A stretch of DNA of 64,000 nucleotides from Massilia rubra (GTDB lineage: Bacteria > Pseudomonadota > Gammaproteobacteria > Burkholderiales > Burkholderiaceae_D): NCBI RefSeq assembly GCF_011682065.1, contig NZ_VUYU01000007.1, positions 124,001 to 188,000 on the forward strand. Reading direction: 5' to 3'. This document shows, in pieces, positions 45,004-54,043 of this stretch; the first letter of the stretch is position 1, and each line of letters starts with the position of its first letter. The notes below the pieces were generated by a model that worked only from the letters and a program-made list of their open reading frames with translations, did no database searches and had not been told where the DNA came from. The translations under genes and the position numbers were made by a program.

Positions 45004-45431
45004 GACGCCGGGTGGAGCGGACGACACCCTGAAAAACGTGCACGGGCCTGTATCGGCCCACACCGCGCAAAGACTGGCCGCCTGCCATACACCAGGCAAG
45101 ACAAAAACAAGGCGCGAGGGGGCCTTGCCGAGGACCGCGAGCACGGTCCGGAGCGAACAGCGGTGAGTGTTGAAAAAACTGGCCCGCTTGCAGGTCGCAT
45201 TCGACAAGAGTGTGCCCGACAAGCGGACCGAGGGGAGGTGAGGGCTGCACCTTGGCGGGATTGACCACCCGTGAAGCGGCTACGTGCGATAGCAGTTTTT
45301 GTCTGTTTTGCTCAGGGGGCGGGAAACCACCTCTTTTACACATGCAATCAAGAGGGTTCAACCAACCCCTCTAATGACCACTTATGGGGAATCGACATAT
45401 GAACACCAACTGCATCACCGAGGGAGCAAAC
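45004..45431. other. 428-base intergenic region with several inverted repeats
   Basis: No plausible gene on either strand. Visible structures are GGACCG (45132-45137) with CGGTCC (45144-45149), CCGCTTG (45184-45190) with CAAGCGG (45220-45226), and an AGAGGGTT (45351-45358) with AACCCCTCT (45364-45372). The region separates the early operon from the putative late regulator and could hold an origin, a small RNA or leader structures controlling the next gene; nothing decides between them. Confidence 0.4.
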
Positions 45432-45998
45432 ATGATGGACACACTGACCATGGCATGGCGCGGCAACGACGCGGGCAGCGCACGCAATGCAGGCAATGCA
45501 GGCAAGCTGCGCGCCGAAGCGGCCGTACCGGCGCGCGCACGCGTGCTGACCCGGGCGCCGGCACCGGTAGCGACCGCGTCGCCGCCGGCGCCGACGCTGC
45601 GCGCGTGCGGCGCACACGATGCGCCAGGCCGGCTGGCGCACGAGCGGCTGGCCGACGATCCGGTCAACCTGTGCCTCGAACTGTGGAAGCGCTGGATGGC
45701 CGGCGACGCCGACCGCGACCTGGGCACGCGCACCATGCGCGGCCTGCGTGGCGACGGCGACGGCCACGGCGTCGACCTGTACGAAGCGCAGCAGGCCAGC
45801 GACATCAAAATAGCCGAAGCCACCGACGCCATGATCGGCAGCCTCGAGCGCATCCACGTGTGGGCCATCTACCGCGCCTGCAGCCTGGCCACGGTGTGGG
45901 CGTTTCCGAACGCGTCGCTGGTGGACGTGGCCGCCGAAGCGCGTGCGCAATTGCGCGTGAAACTTCGCAAAAACATTTGCACGGGCATTTTGTTTTGA
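45432..45998 (+). CDS. Putative phage late-gene regulator (antitermination Q-like by position)
   Basis: 188 residues from the ATG at 45432, which has a strong GAGGGAG upstream. The N-terminal 60 residues are Ala/Pro/Arg-rich; the C-terminal part is compact: LCLELWKRWMAGDADRDLG, GSLERIHVWAIYRACSLATVW and AAEARAQLRVKLRKNICTGI. Helical-basic character and position between early genes and the tail operon fit a late regulator of Q/antiterminator type; I cannot place it in a named family from sequence alone. A strong promoter starts inside its 3' end. Starts at 45384 and 45399 are less well supported. Confidence 0.6.
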   Translation: MMDTLTMAWRGNDAGSARNAGNAGKLRAEAAVPARARVLTRAPAPVATASPPAPTLRACGAHDAPGRLAHERLADDPVNLCLELWKRWMAGDADRDLGTRTMRGLRGDGDGHGVDLYEAQQASDIKIAEATDAMIGSLERIHVWAIYRACSLATVWAFPNASLVDVAAEARAQLRVKLRKNICTGILF

Positions 45999-46004
45999 TA
46001 TAAT
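45977..46004 (+). promoter_or_regulatory. Strong promoter, candidate late promoter
   Basis: TTGCAC (45977-45982), 16 bases, TATAAT (45999-46004). It overlaps the end of the putative late regulator. Transcription would start at about 46011 and meet two terminators before the first tail gene, the arrangement of the lambda pR'-tR' late switch. Confidence 0.7.
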
Positions 46005-46036
46005 AGAGGCTCAGGTCGGGTTCGCTCGTCCAAAGA

Positions 46037-46066
46037 AAAGCCCGCTACTAACCTAGCGGGCTTTTT
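46037..46066 (+). terminator. First terminator after the late promoter
   Basis: AAAGCCCGCTA pairs with TAGCGGGCTTT around a short loop, then a T-run. About 55 bases after the predicted transcript start, so unaided polymerase should stop here. Confidence 0.85.
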
Positions 46067-46166
46067 GCATTGGGGCGTGCAAACAGCACCGGCCTGGACA
46101 ACCCGGTCAATCGACACCAAGGTGCAATCCCGCACCATCACAGCAGGATCAGAATCATCCAACCAC

Positions 46167-46197
46167 AACCGCAAAGCATTCGCTTGCGGTTTTTTTT
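46167..46197 (+). terminator. Second terminator before the tail operon
   Basis: AACCGCAA (46167-46174) pairs with TTGCGGTT (46184-46191) and eight T follow (46190-46197). It lies 18 bases before the tail tube ATG, reinforcing the first terminator. Confidence 0.85.
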
Positions 46198-46214
46198 CGT
46201 CTAAAGGAATTAAC

Positions 46215-47426
46215 ATGGGCACTGCAAGCGGCATTTACAAACAAGTCAGCTACAAAGAAGAACTCACCTACGGCGTGCAGCCGGCCGCGGCCGCATCGCA
46301 AGCCGTGCGCCGCGTCACCTCGTCGCTGGACATGACCAAGGACACCTACCAGTCCAACGAGATCCGCACCGACTTCCAGATGAGCGACTTCCGTCATGGC
46401 CAGCGCAAGGTCGGCGGCGCGATCAGCGGCGAGCTGTCGGCCAAGACCTATGCGGACTTCATGGCTGCGGCCCTGAAGAAGCCTTTCACGGCCACCCCCG
46501 CCATCATCGGCGCCACCATCACCATTTCAGGCGTTCCCGGCGCCTACAGCATCACCCGCGCGGCCGGCTCGTTCCTGCTTGAGGGCATCAAGATCGGCGA
46601 CGTCATTCGCCTCACGGTCGGCGCCTTCAACGCTGCCAACCTGAACAAGAACATCCTGGTCACCAACGTCAGCGCGCTGGTACTGACCTGCCTGGTGCTC
46701 AACGGCACCGCCCTGGCGTCGGAAGGCCCGATCGCGTCGGCCAATGTGACGGTGTGGGGCAAGAAATCCCTGATCCCGCAAACAGGCCACAGCGACAAGT
46801 CGTATTCGATCGAGCACTGGTATCCGGAAGTGCCGACCAGCGAAGTGTTCACCGGCTGCAAGGTGTCGAAAATCGGCTTCTCGCTGCCGCCAACCGGCAT
46901 GGCCACCTGCAACGTGGAATTCCAGGGCCAGAACGCGGTCACCAATGTCGGCCAGTACTTCACCAACCCGAGCCCGGTCACGGCCACCAGCACCATGGCG
47001 TCGGTCAACGGCGTGTTGCGCGTGGGTGGCATGACGGTCGCCAACGTGACCGGCCTGAGCGTCGACATCGCCGCCGCCCAGAGCGGCGAGCCGACGGTCG
47101 GCTCGAACACGGTCACGTTCCAGGCCGCGGGGCGCGTGATCGTCACCGGTCAGATCACGGCCACGTTCGACTCGACGGCGCTGCGCGACGCTTTCTACAA
47201 CGAAAGCGAAATCAGCCTGTACGCGGTATTCACGTCGGATAACACCGGCGCGGCCGAGTTCATCGCTTTCAGCATCCCGCGCATCAAGATCGGCGGCGCG
47301 TCCAAGGACGACGGCGAAAAAGCCATCATCCAGACCTTCCCGTTCCAGGCGCTGCTCAACAACGCCGGCGGTGTGAACCTGGCGACCGACCTGACCACCA
47401 TCGCCATCCAGGACTCGGCAGCGTAA
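46215..47426 (+). CDS. Phage tail tube (major tail) protein
   Basis: 403 residues. The start GTASGIYKQVSYKEELTYGV and the KDTYQSNEIRTDFQMSDFRHGQRKVGGAISGEL segment are typical of siphophage tail tube proteins; the protein would polymerise in stacked rings around the tape measure. The C-terminal third (GMTVANVTGLSVDIAAAQSGE) is probably an exposed beta domain. AAGGAATTAAC precedes the ATG. First gene of the tail operon; no capsid, portal or terminase gene precedes it. Confidence 0.88.
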   Translation: MGTASGIYKQVSYKEELTYGVQPAAAASQAVRRVTSSLDMTKDTYQSNEIRTDFQMSDFRHGQRKVGGAISGELSAKTYADFMAAALKKPFTATPAIIGATITISGVPGAYSITRAAGSFLLEGIKIGDVIRLTVGAFNAANLNKNILVTNVSALVLTCLVLNGTALASEGPIASANVTVWGKKSLIPQTGHSDKSYSIEHWYPEVPTSEVFTGCKVSKIGFSLPPTGMATCNVEFQGQNAVTNVGQYFTNPSPVTATSTMASVNGVLRVGGMTVANVTGLSVDIAAAQSGEPTVGSNTVTFQAAGRVIVTGQITATFDSTALRDAFYNESEISLYAVFTSDNTGAAEFIAFSIPRIKIGGASKDDGEKAIIQTFPFQALLNNAGGVNLATDLTTIAIQDSAA

Positions 47427-47589
47427 GCGGCCCCGGTTCTTCACGCAACAACGCGGCGCCGGGATTGCCCGGCGCCGCATCACCAGCACCGGCCGGACCG
47501 CTGTCGCCTTTCGCGGGCGCGGCGTTCCGGCACGGGCACATTGCAGTTCTCTTTGTCATTCCCTCATTTACTCGCGAAAGAAAAACCAC

Positions 47590-48042
47590 ATGAACACCAT
47601 CGACAACAACGTCAGCGACCTCACCTTCAAACTGATCAACAACCTGGACCTGGACGACTACGAAGACATCGTGGCCGGCCGCCTGGTGCTGCTCAATCCG
47701 AAGACCAACGAGCCGAGCTCGGCTTACATCGAACTGGCCAGCCCGGAACACCAGGCGCGCAAGCGCATCGACCTGGCGCGCACCCGCAAGCTGCGCTCCG
47801 AGTATTCGCAGACCGGCAAGATGCCGAGCACCGATCCGGTCGACGACATCGAAGAAGAGACCGACTACCTGGTCGCGTCCACCCTGGGCTGGAACCTGTC
47901 GCAGGGCGGCGCGCCGGTGCCGTTCACGGCCGACGCCGCGCGCAAGCTGTTCACCGATCCGAAAAAGCAATGGGTGCGTGCCCAGGCGCTGGCCGGCCTG
48001 CGCAAGACTGAGCTTTTTATCAAAGACTCCGCGAAAGCCTAG
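47590..48042 (+). CDS. Phage tail assembly chaperone (G-like)
   Basis: 150 residues, acidic in the middle (DPVDDIEEETDYLVA), following the tube gene and preceding the tape measure, the position of gpG. RKRIDLARTRKLRSEYSQTGKM and GAPVPFTADAARKLFTDPKKQWVRAQAL are typical of tail assembly chaperones. Transient binding to the tape measure during tail assembly is inferred. A -1 frame continues past its stop (next entry). The 163 bases before the gene hold no other gene. Confidence 0.75.
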   Translation: MNTIDNNVSDLTFKLINNLDLDDYEDIVAGRLVLLNPKTNEPSSAYIELASPEHQARKRIDLARTRKLRSEYSQTGKMPSTDPVDDIEEETDYLVASTLGWNLSQGGAPVPFTADAARKLFTDPKKQWVRAQALAGLRKTELFIKDSAKA

Positions 48043-48365
48043 CGGAGTGCTGCCGCGCCGAGTATGAACTGTCGGCGCGGCAAGGCGACGGCGCCAGCCT
48101 GCGCACCCATTTGCTCAGGCTGGCAGCCAACACCGGCAAGCGCGACGCGCGGCTGCTGATCGAGTGGCCGCGCCTGGGTTTGCCGGTCTGGGAGGCGTTT
48201 ACGCGCCTCGTCAGGGCGCCGTCGATGAACGGCGTGGAACGCATCAGTACGCAGGAAATCGCCGCTTACCAGGACGTCTATGGCGTCCGTTTTACGCGCT
48301 GGGAACTGGACATGCTGGCCATGTTCGACCACATCGCGATCGATGTATCAAACAAAACACAGTAA
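48012..48365 (+). CDS. Tail assembly chaperone T-like part, probable -1 frameshift extension
   Basis: In the -1 frame relative to the chaperone, the reading frame is open across the chaperone end and continues to the TAA at 48365. It has no ATG or GTG start with a ribosome site; the first usable start would be a weak TTG at 48111. It reads RESLAECCRAEYELSARQGD, then RLGLPVWEAFTRLVRAPSMN and RISTQEIAAYQDVYGVRFTR, in the style of T domains. Expression as a G-T fusion is inferred. I found no canonical X-XXY-YYZ heptamer; the T-run at 48014-48018 is the closest candidate. The coordinate of the shift is therefore approximate. Confidence 0.6.
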   Translation, partial: AFYQRLRESLAECCRAEYELSARQGDGASLRTHLLRLAANTGKRDARLLIEWPRLGLPVWEAFTRLVRAPSMNGVERISTQEIAAYQDVYGVRFTRWELDMLAMFDHIAIDVSNKTQ

Positions 48366-48388
48366 CCACAACATAGATTGGACCGCAC

Positions 48389-51300
48389 ATGATCGCTGGA
48401 GACATGGAAACCCGGCTGCGCGCTGATATTGCGCAGCTGCAGCGCTTTATGCAGGATGTCGACGTCCTGGTCAGGACTTCCGTCGATGACATGCAAAAGA
48501 AGATCGTTGCCGCGCTGGGCAATATTTCGACCACGGTCGGTGACGCCGTCAATAACCTCAATGGCGTGGTCGCCACCGCCGCCAGCGCACTGACCACGCT
48601 GACCACGAACGCGGCCAGCGGCGTGGCTGCGGCGGGCGGACAGGCGGCAAGCGCCATGAGCAAGGCGATGGCGGCCGCCAATAGCGCGCTGGTCGGCTAT
48701 GCCAAGAACATGGTGATGGATTTTCCTGCCTGGATCAAGGGCGGCATCGATGCCGCCGATGCCGTCGGCGCGCTGGCCAAGAAGACGGGCATCGCCACCA
48801 AGGACGTCGCCGGTTTGCAACTGGCATTCACCCAGGGCGGCGCCAGCGGCACGGTGTTCGAGAAGTCGATGGCCAAGCTCGCCATAGGCATCGCTGAAGG
48901 CAATAGCGGCCTTGGCGCACTGAAAATCAAGACCGAGACGGTCGGTGTCGGCTTCGCCAAGAGCAAGGACGTGCTCTATTCGGTGGCCGAAGCGTTCAAG
49001 GGCATGAAGGACGGCGCCCAGAAGAGCGCGCTGGCTATCAAGATTTTTGGCGAAGGTGGCGATGCCCTGATTCCAATGCTCAATGACGGCGCCAAGGGCC
49101 TGAAAGAGATGGAAGAGAACGCGCGCGACCTGGGCCTGACGATCAGCGACGAAACGGCCGAGAGCGCCGGCAAGTTCAACAGCCAGCTCGACCTGATCAA
49201 GCTCGGCGCCACGGGGATGGCCACCCGGATCGCCGCCGACTTGCTGCCGACCCTGACCAATCTGTCGGACGTGTTCCTGGAGACGATGAAGAGCAGCGAA
49301 CTGCTCGGCTTTGCAGCGCATGTGCTTGGCGGTTTCCTGAAATCGCTGTTTGCCGTAGCCCTCATGGTGGGCGAAGTCTTCTCTCAGGTTGGCAAGACGA
49401 TCGGCGGGATGATGGCGGAGATCGCGGTCGGCATCGGCGGCTATGGCGAGGCGATCGGCAAACTCATGAACCGCGACTGGAGTGGCGCCCTGGCTTCGGC
49501 CAAGCAGACCTACGCGCAGATTACGGCCATGAACGCCGACATCCGCCAGGACAAGATCGACAGCATGAGCGCCACGTTCGGCCGGATGGAGAAGGTGTTC
49601 TCCCCCGATGCGCCCGAGAAACCGAAAGAAGATCCCAAGAAAATCGGCTTGAAGGATGAATTGTTGCGCGAACAGAAAGAGCGCGAAGCGGCCAAGAAGA
49701 AGGCCGAGGAAAACCGTGCCAGCGCGAACAAGGACACCGATAACTATATTAAGTCCCTGGAGAAGGAGCGGAGCGAAATCGGGCTGTCGGCAGCGGCGGT
49801 CAAACAGAGCACGGCCGAACGCGAAGCGGCCAAGGCGCCGCAGGAGTCGCAGCGCCAGCGCATCCTGGAACTGGCGGCGGCGATCAAAAAGGAGACGGCC
49901 GCCAACGAGGAGGCCAGCAAGGCCGAGAAGAAGCGCCAGGAAGACGCGGCCGCGTCGCTCAAGGTGTACACGGATGGCGCCACGAAAATGAAGGAAGAGG
50001 TCGCCGCCCTGGAGCGCCAGAAAGAAGTGCACGGCAAGTCCGGCAAGGAAGTTGAAGAACTCGAGACGGGAAAGCTGAAGAAGAAGCTGGCGGACGGCGC
50101 GACGCCGGAGGAAACCGCAGCGATCCAGGAAACCCTGAAGCTGACGGAGCAAAAGACCAAGCTGCGCGTGGAGATCGAGGGCATGGACGCGCTCAAGAAG
50201 GCCGGCGAAGAACTCGACAAGTTCCTCGATCCGGGCAAGGCGAAAGGCTACGCCGAGGTGCTCAAGGATGCCTTCGGCAGCACCGGCGAATCGATCGGCA
50301 AGCTGATGGATGTCATGGGCGAATACGGCGAGCGCGAAGAAAAGGTCGCCGAGGCGCGCAAGAGCGCCAACGCCAAATATGCGAACGACGCGACCAAGCT
50401 GGCCGCCGTCACGCGCGAGATCAATATCAAGGAAACCAAGGACCGCATCGGCTCCTACGGCGACATGGCCGGGGCCGCGAAAGGCTTCTTCAAGGAGGGT
50501 TCGACCGGCTATAAATCGCTCGAAATCGCGGAGAAAGGTTTCCGCGCCATCGAAAAAGCCATGGCGATCCAGTCGATGCTGACCAAGAGCGGCTTGCTGC
50601 AGGCCTTCACCGGCCTGTTCGTGAGCAGCAAGGCCACCGAAACCGCTGCCACCGTGGCCAGCGTCGCGCCCGACGTGGCGGCATCGGTCACCAAGGGCAC
50701 CGCGGCGGCGGCCGCCGGCGTGGCCGGCCAGGCCCAGGGCGATCCGTACACCGCCTGGGCCAGGATGGCGGCGATGGTGGCCGCCATGGCCGCACTCGGC
50801 TTTGCCGTGGCAGGCGGTGGCAAGGGCGGCGGCGGCGGCAAGACCGCCGCCGAGATGCAAAAGACCCAAGGCACCGGTGGCGTATTCGGCGACGAGAATG
50901 CCAAGTCGGACTCGATCGGGCGCTCGCTCGAACTGCTCAAGGGCAGTTCGGACAGCCTGATCCCGCTCAACCGCGGCATGCTCGCGTCGCTGCGCGCCAT
51001 CGAGGCGTCGCTGGGCGGCTTGACCAATATCCTGGTGCGCACGCCCGGCGTTGTCAACGGCACCAATATGGGCATCACGACCGGCCAGTTGGACATCGGC
51101 AAGCCGACCGACGCGATTTCGGGCGTGATGACCAGCGTCACGAAAGCGCTGCTCCCAGGCTTTGGCGGCAAGGTCGCCGGCTTTATCAATAACCTGTGGG
51201 GCAAGACCAAGCAGACGATCGTCGACGCCGGCATTCAGTTCGGCGGCAACGTGCGCTCGCTGCAGGCTGGCGAAGGCTTCAGCCAGTACGCCAGCGTGGA

Positions 51301-54043
51301 TACGACCAAGTCGAGCTTCTTCGGCGCCAAGAAAAAAACCACCAACAACGTCAAGGTAGAAGGCTTGAACGACGAACTGTCGGATCAGTTCGGCAAGGTC
51401 TTCACGAATATCGAAGGCGTATTGAACCACGCAGCCATCGGCCTCGGCGTGGGCGCTGACCACGTCAAGAACACGCTGGACGCCATGACGATCGAGGTCA
51501 GCAGCATCTCGCTGAAAGGCTTGACCGGCACGGCGCTGACCGAAGCGCTCAATGCGGTCCTGTCGAAGACCATGGACGACATGGCGCAGAAGGTGTTTCC
51601 CGACATGACGGGTTTCCGCCAGGTGGGCGAAGGCTACGCCGAAACGGTGATCCGCCTGGCGTCGAACTACAGCGCGCTCGACGCCAACCTGAAGTCGATC
51701 GGCATGACCTTCGGCGCGGTGGGCGTGCCAAGTCTGCGGGCGCGCGAAGACCTGCTCCTGCTCGCCGGCGGGCTGGACAAGCTGACCGAGCAGACCAAGG
51801 GCTTCGCCGAGAATTTCCTGACCGAAGCCGAACGCCTGGCGCCGGTGCAGGAATATGTGACGGCCGAGCTGAAGCGCCTCGGCTTCGAAGGCGTCCAGAC
51901 GCGCGACCAGTTCAAGGCTGCCGTGCAGAGCTTCTCCGCCAGCGGCGCGCTGGCCACCGCGACCGGTGCCGAAACGTACACCGGCCTGATGGCGCTGCAA
52001 GCGGCGTTTGCGGCGGTGGTGCCGGCAATGGAAGCGGTCGCGGTCACATCCAAGTCGGCCGCCGATATTTTGGCGGAAGGCAAGACGCTGAAGGGGCAGA
52101 TCGCCGAGCTGAACATGACCGACCCGGACAAGCTCACGAAGGAGAAAAATGGATATGACAAGAGCAATTGGGCCGACTTCGACGAACTGCAGGCGGCCAA
52201 GGCCAACAAGCCGCTCAGGGAGCAGATTGCGGCATTGAAGTGGGCCGCCATGACGACCGAGAAGCAGCGTGAAGAGGAAATCAAACTCCTCGACAAGACC
52301 ACCCTGGCGCTGTACCTGGAAAAGGAACAGCTGGTCGCCACTGCCAAGGCGGCTGCCGACGCCAAGGTCGCCAAGGAAAAGGCCGACGCCTTGCTGGCCA
52401 AGAACCGCACCATCGACATCCAGATCATGGAATTGACGGGCAACAAGATCGGTGCGCTCAAGGCCACCCGGGAAACCGAGCTGGTGGGACTTGACGCATC
52501 CACCGTCGCCCTGGTCAAGCATCGCAACGCCTTGCAGGACCAGGCTCTGGCGGCAACGAATGCCGTCACCGGCGCGAATACCGCCTTTAACAACGTGAAA
52601 ACGGCGGTCGAGCAGGATAAGGCCGATCTGGAAACGGCGTACCAGACCAACGTCACGGCGATCCAGAAACGCGCCGACGACGCCAAGATAGCGATCGACG
52701 GCATCACCCAGCGCGCCGACGCGGTGCGCGCCGTGTTCGAGAAACTCAACACGGCGCTGGCCTCGACCGTGATCGAATCGAAAGCGTTCGACGGGGCCCA
52801 GCGCAGGTCGGCCCAGGAGTTGCTGGCGCGCGCAGCGGCCACCACGCGTGGCGGCGGCACGGCCGATATCAAGGGCCTGGACGACGCGCTGGCAACCATC
52901 GCCAAGCCATCGCAGCAACTGTTCCGGACTTTCGAGGAATGGGCGCGCGACCAGGCACGCACCGGCAATACCATTGCCGCCTTGCAAGCGAACGCGAAGG
53001 CCGAGATCGATGTGGCGGAGCTGACCGTGGCGGCCATCAACCGCTCCGTCAGCGCCATCGAGGGCGGTACCGCAGCGGAACTGCGCCTGCTCAAGGAGCA
53101 GCACGAAGCTGCGATGGCCAAGCAGCAGCTGATCATCGACAGCGCCAAGTTGCAACTCGACGCCGCCCTGGGCCTGAACACCGGGATCCTGTCCGTCACC
53201 GAGGCGCTCAAGCAATTCGGCACGGCGCTGACCGTGGTCAAGACCACCCAAAGCCCGCGCACCGTCGAGGGTCTGTACGAACAGATCCTCGGCCGCAAGG
53301 GCGAGCAGGGTGGGCTGGACTTCTGGAAGAAGGCTTTCGGCGAATCGATCGACGACAACGAAGTGGCCGATTTCACCAACGCGGCCAAGCCCGAACTCGA
53401 CGCCAAGCAGAAAGGCACCTGGCAGCAATTCCTGAGCGATCACGGCATTCCGTCCAGCGCCATCGGGGGCGGCGCGCCGCCGCTGACCTCGGTCGGCGCC
53501 GCGCCGGTCACATCGGTCGGGGCCGCGCCAACGCTGCTGACGGTCGACCAGCTGTACGAAAACATACTGCATCGCCGCGGCGAGACAGCCGGGCTGACGT
53601 TCTGGAAGAACGCCTTCGGCGCTTCGGTCGATGCGGTCGAGGAGCTGGAGTTCAGGAAAGCGGCCTTGCCGGAACTGCAGGCGCGCGAGAACGGCACGCT
53701 GGCGAAGTTCCTGCGCGATCACGGTGTGCCGGGCTATGCCGACGGCGGCCAGTTCGAGGGCGGCGTGCGCCTGGTGGGCGAGAACGGTCCGGAACTCGAA
53801 GCGACCGGTCCGGCGCGCATTTACAACGCCGGGCAAACGCGCTCCTTGCTGGTCAACGCCAGCAGCGGCGACCTGGCCGGCGAAATTCGCGAACTGCGCA
53901 TGGTGGTGCAGTCGCAGGCCGAAGCACTGATCGAGATCTCGTCCAACACGGGCAAGACGGCCGGCAGCAGCGATCAGTTGGCCAAGCAGTTCAACAACGT
54001 CAGCTCCGGCGGCAATAACCTTCGAACGAAAGCAATCGCATGA
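48389..54043 (+). CDS. Phage tail tape measure protein
   Basis: 1884 residues, long for the family; by the usual rule of about 0.15 nm per residue the tail would be near 280 nm. It is largely coiled coil, with hydrophobic patches at about 300-340 (LFAVALMVGEVFSQVGKTIG) and 790-815. The C-terminus carries two repeats of a DUF4214-like unit at about 1625-1675 (VEGLYEQILGRKGEQGGLDF) and 1718-1768 (VDQLYENILHRRGETAGLTF), and ends with the characteristic GYADGGQFEGGVRLVGENGP block. The tape measure sets tail length and is ejected first. Starts 23 bases after the chaperone extension. Confidence 0.93.
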   Translation: MIAGDMETRLRADIAQLQRFMQDVDVLVRTSVDDMQKKIVAALGNISTTVGDAVNNLNGVVATAASALTTLTTNAASGVAAAGGQAASAMSKAMAAANSALVGYAKNMVMDFPAWIKGGIDAADAVGALAKKTGIATKDVAGLQLAFTQGGASGTVFEKSMAKLAIGIAEGNSGLGALKIKTETVGVGFAKSKDVLYSVAEAFKGMKDGAQKSALAIKIFGEGGDALIPMLNDGAKGLKEMEENARDLGLTISDETAESAGKFNSQLDLIKLGATGMATRIAADLLPTLTNLSDVFLETMKSSELLGFAAHVLGGFLKSLFAVALMVGEVFSQVGKTIGGMMAEIAVGIGGYGEAIGKLMNRDWSGALASAKQTYAQITAMNADIRQDKIDSMSATFGRMEKVFSPDAPEKPKEDPKKIGLKDELLREQKEREAAKKKAEENRASANKDTDNYIKSLEKERSEIGLSAAAVKQSTAEREAAKAPQESQRQRILELAAAIKKETAANEEASKAEKKRQEDAAASLKVYTDGATKMKEEVAALERQKEVHGKSGKEVEELETGKLKKKLADGATPEETAAIQETLKLTEQKTKLRVEIEGMDALKKAGEELDKFLDPGKAKGYAEVLKDAFGSTGESIGKLMDVMGEYGEREEKVAEARKSANAKYANDATKLAAVTREINIKETKDRIGSYGDMAGAAKGFFKEGSTGYKSLEIAEKGFRAIEKAMAIQSMLTKSGLLQAFTGLFVSSKATETAATVASVAPDVAASVTKGTAAAAAGVAGQAQGDPYTAWARMAAMVAAMAALGFAVAGGGKGGGGGKTAAEMQKTQGTGGVFGDENAKSDSIGRSLELLKGSSDSLIPLNRGMLASLRAIEASLGGLTNILVRTPGVVNGTNMGITTGQLDIGKPTDAISGVMTSVTKALLPGFGGKVAGFINNLWGKTKQTIVDAGIQFGGNVRSLQAGEGFSQYASVDTTKSSFFGAKKKTTNNVKVEGLNDELSDQFGKVFTNIEGVLNHAAIGLGVGADHVKNTLDAMTIEVSSISLKGLTGTALTEALNAVLSKTMDDMAQKVFPDMTGFRQVGEGYAETVIRLASNYSALDANLKSIGMTFGAVGVPSLRAREDLLLLAGGLDKLTEQTKGFAENFLTEAERLAPVQEYVTAELKRLGFEGVQTRDQFKAAVQSFSASGALATATGAETYTGLMALQAAFAAVVPAMEAVAVTSKSAADILAEGKTLKGQIAELNMTDPDKLTKEKNGYDKSNWADFDELQAAKANKPLREQIAALKWAAMTTEKQREEEIKLLDKTTLALYLEKEQLVATAKAAADAKVAKEKADALLAKNRTIDIQIMELTGNKIGALKATRETELVGLDASTVALVKHRNALQDQALAATNAVTGANTAFNNVKTAVEQDKADLETAYQTNVTAIQKRADDAKIAIDGITQRADAVRAVFEKLNTALASTVIESKAFDGAQRRSAQELLARAAATTRGGGTADIKGLDDALATIAKPSQQLFRTFEEWARDQARTGNTIAALQANAKAEIDVAELTVAAINRSVSAIEGGTAAELRLLKEQHEAAMAKQQLIIDSAKLQLDAALGLNTGILSVTEALKQFGTALTVVKTTQSPRTVEGLYEQILGRKGEQGGLDFWKKAFGESIDDNEVADFTNAAKPELDAKQKGTWQQFLSDHGIPSSAIGGGAPPLTSVGAAPVTSVGAAPTLLTVDQLYENILHRRGETAGLTFWKNAFGASVDAVEELEFRKAALPELQARENGTLAKFLRDHGVPGYADGGQFEGGVRLVGENGPELEATGPARIYNAGQTRSLLVNASSGDLAGEIRELRMVVQSQAEALIEISSNTGKTAGSSDQLAKQFNNVSSGGNNLRTKAIA

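Noticed and set aside
45299-46003. 234-residue Arg-rich plus-strand frame over the late regulator
   Set aside because: Frame-shifted shadow of the 188-residue protein, with low-complexity Arg/Gly content.
48278-53836. 1852-residue minus-strand frame opposite the tape measure gene
   Set aside because: A GC-rich shadow lacking any domain; the plus strand holds a tape measure with recognisable ends.
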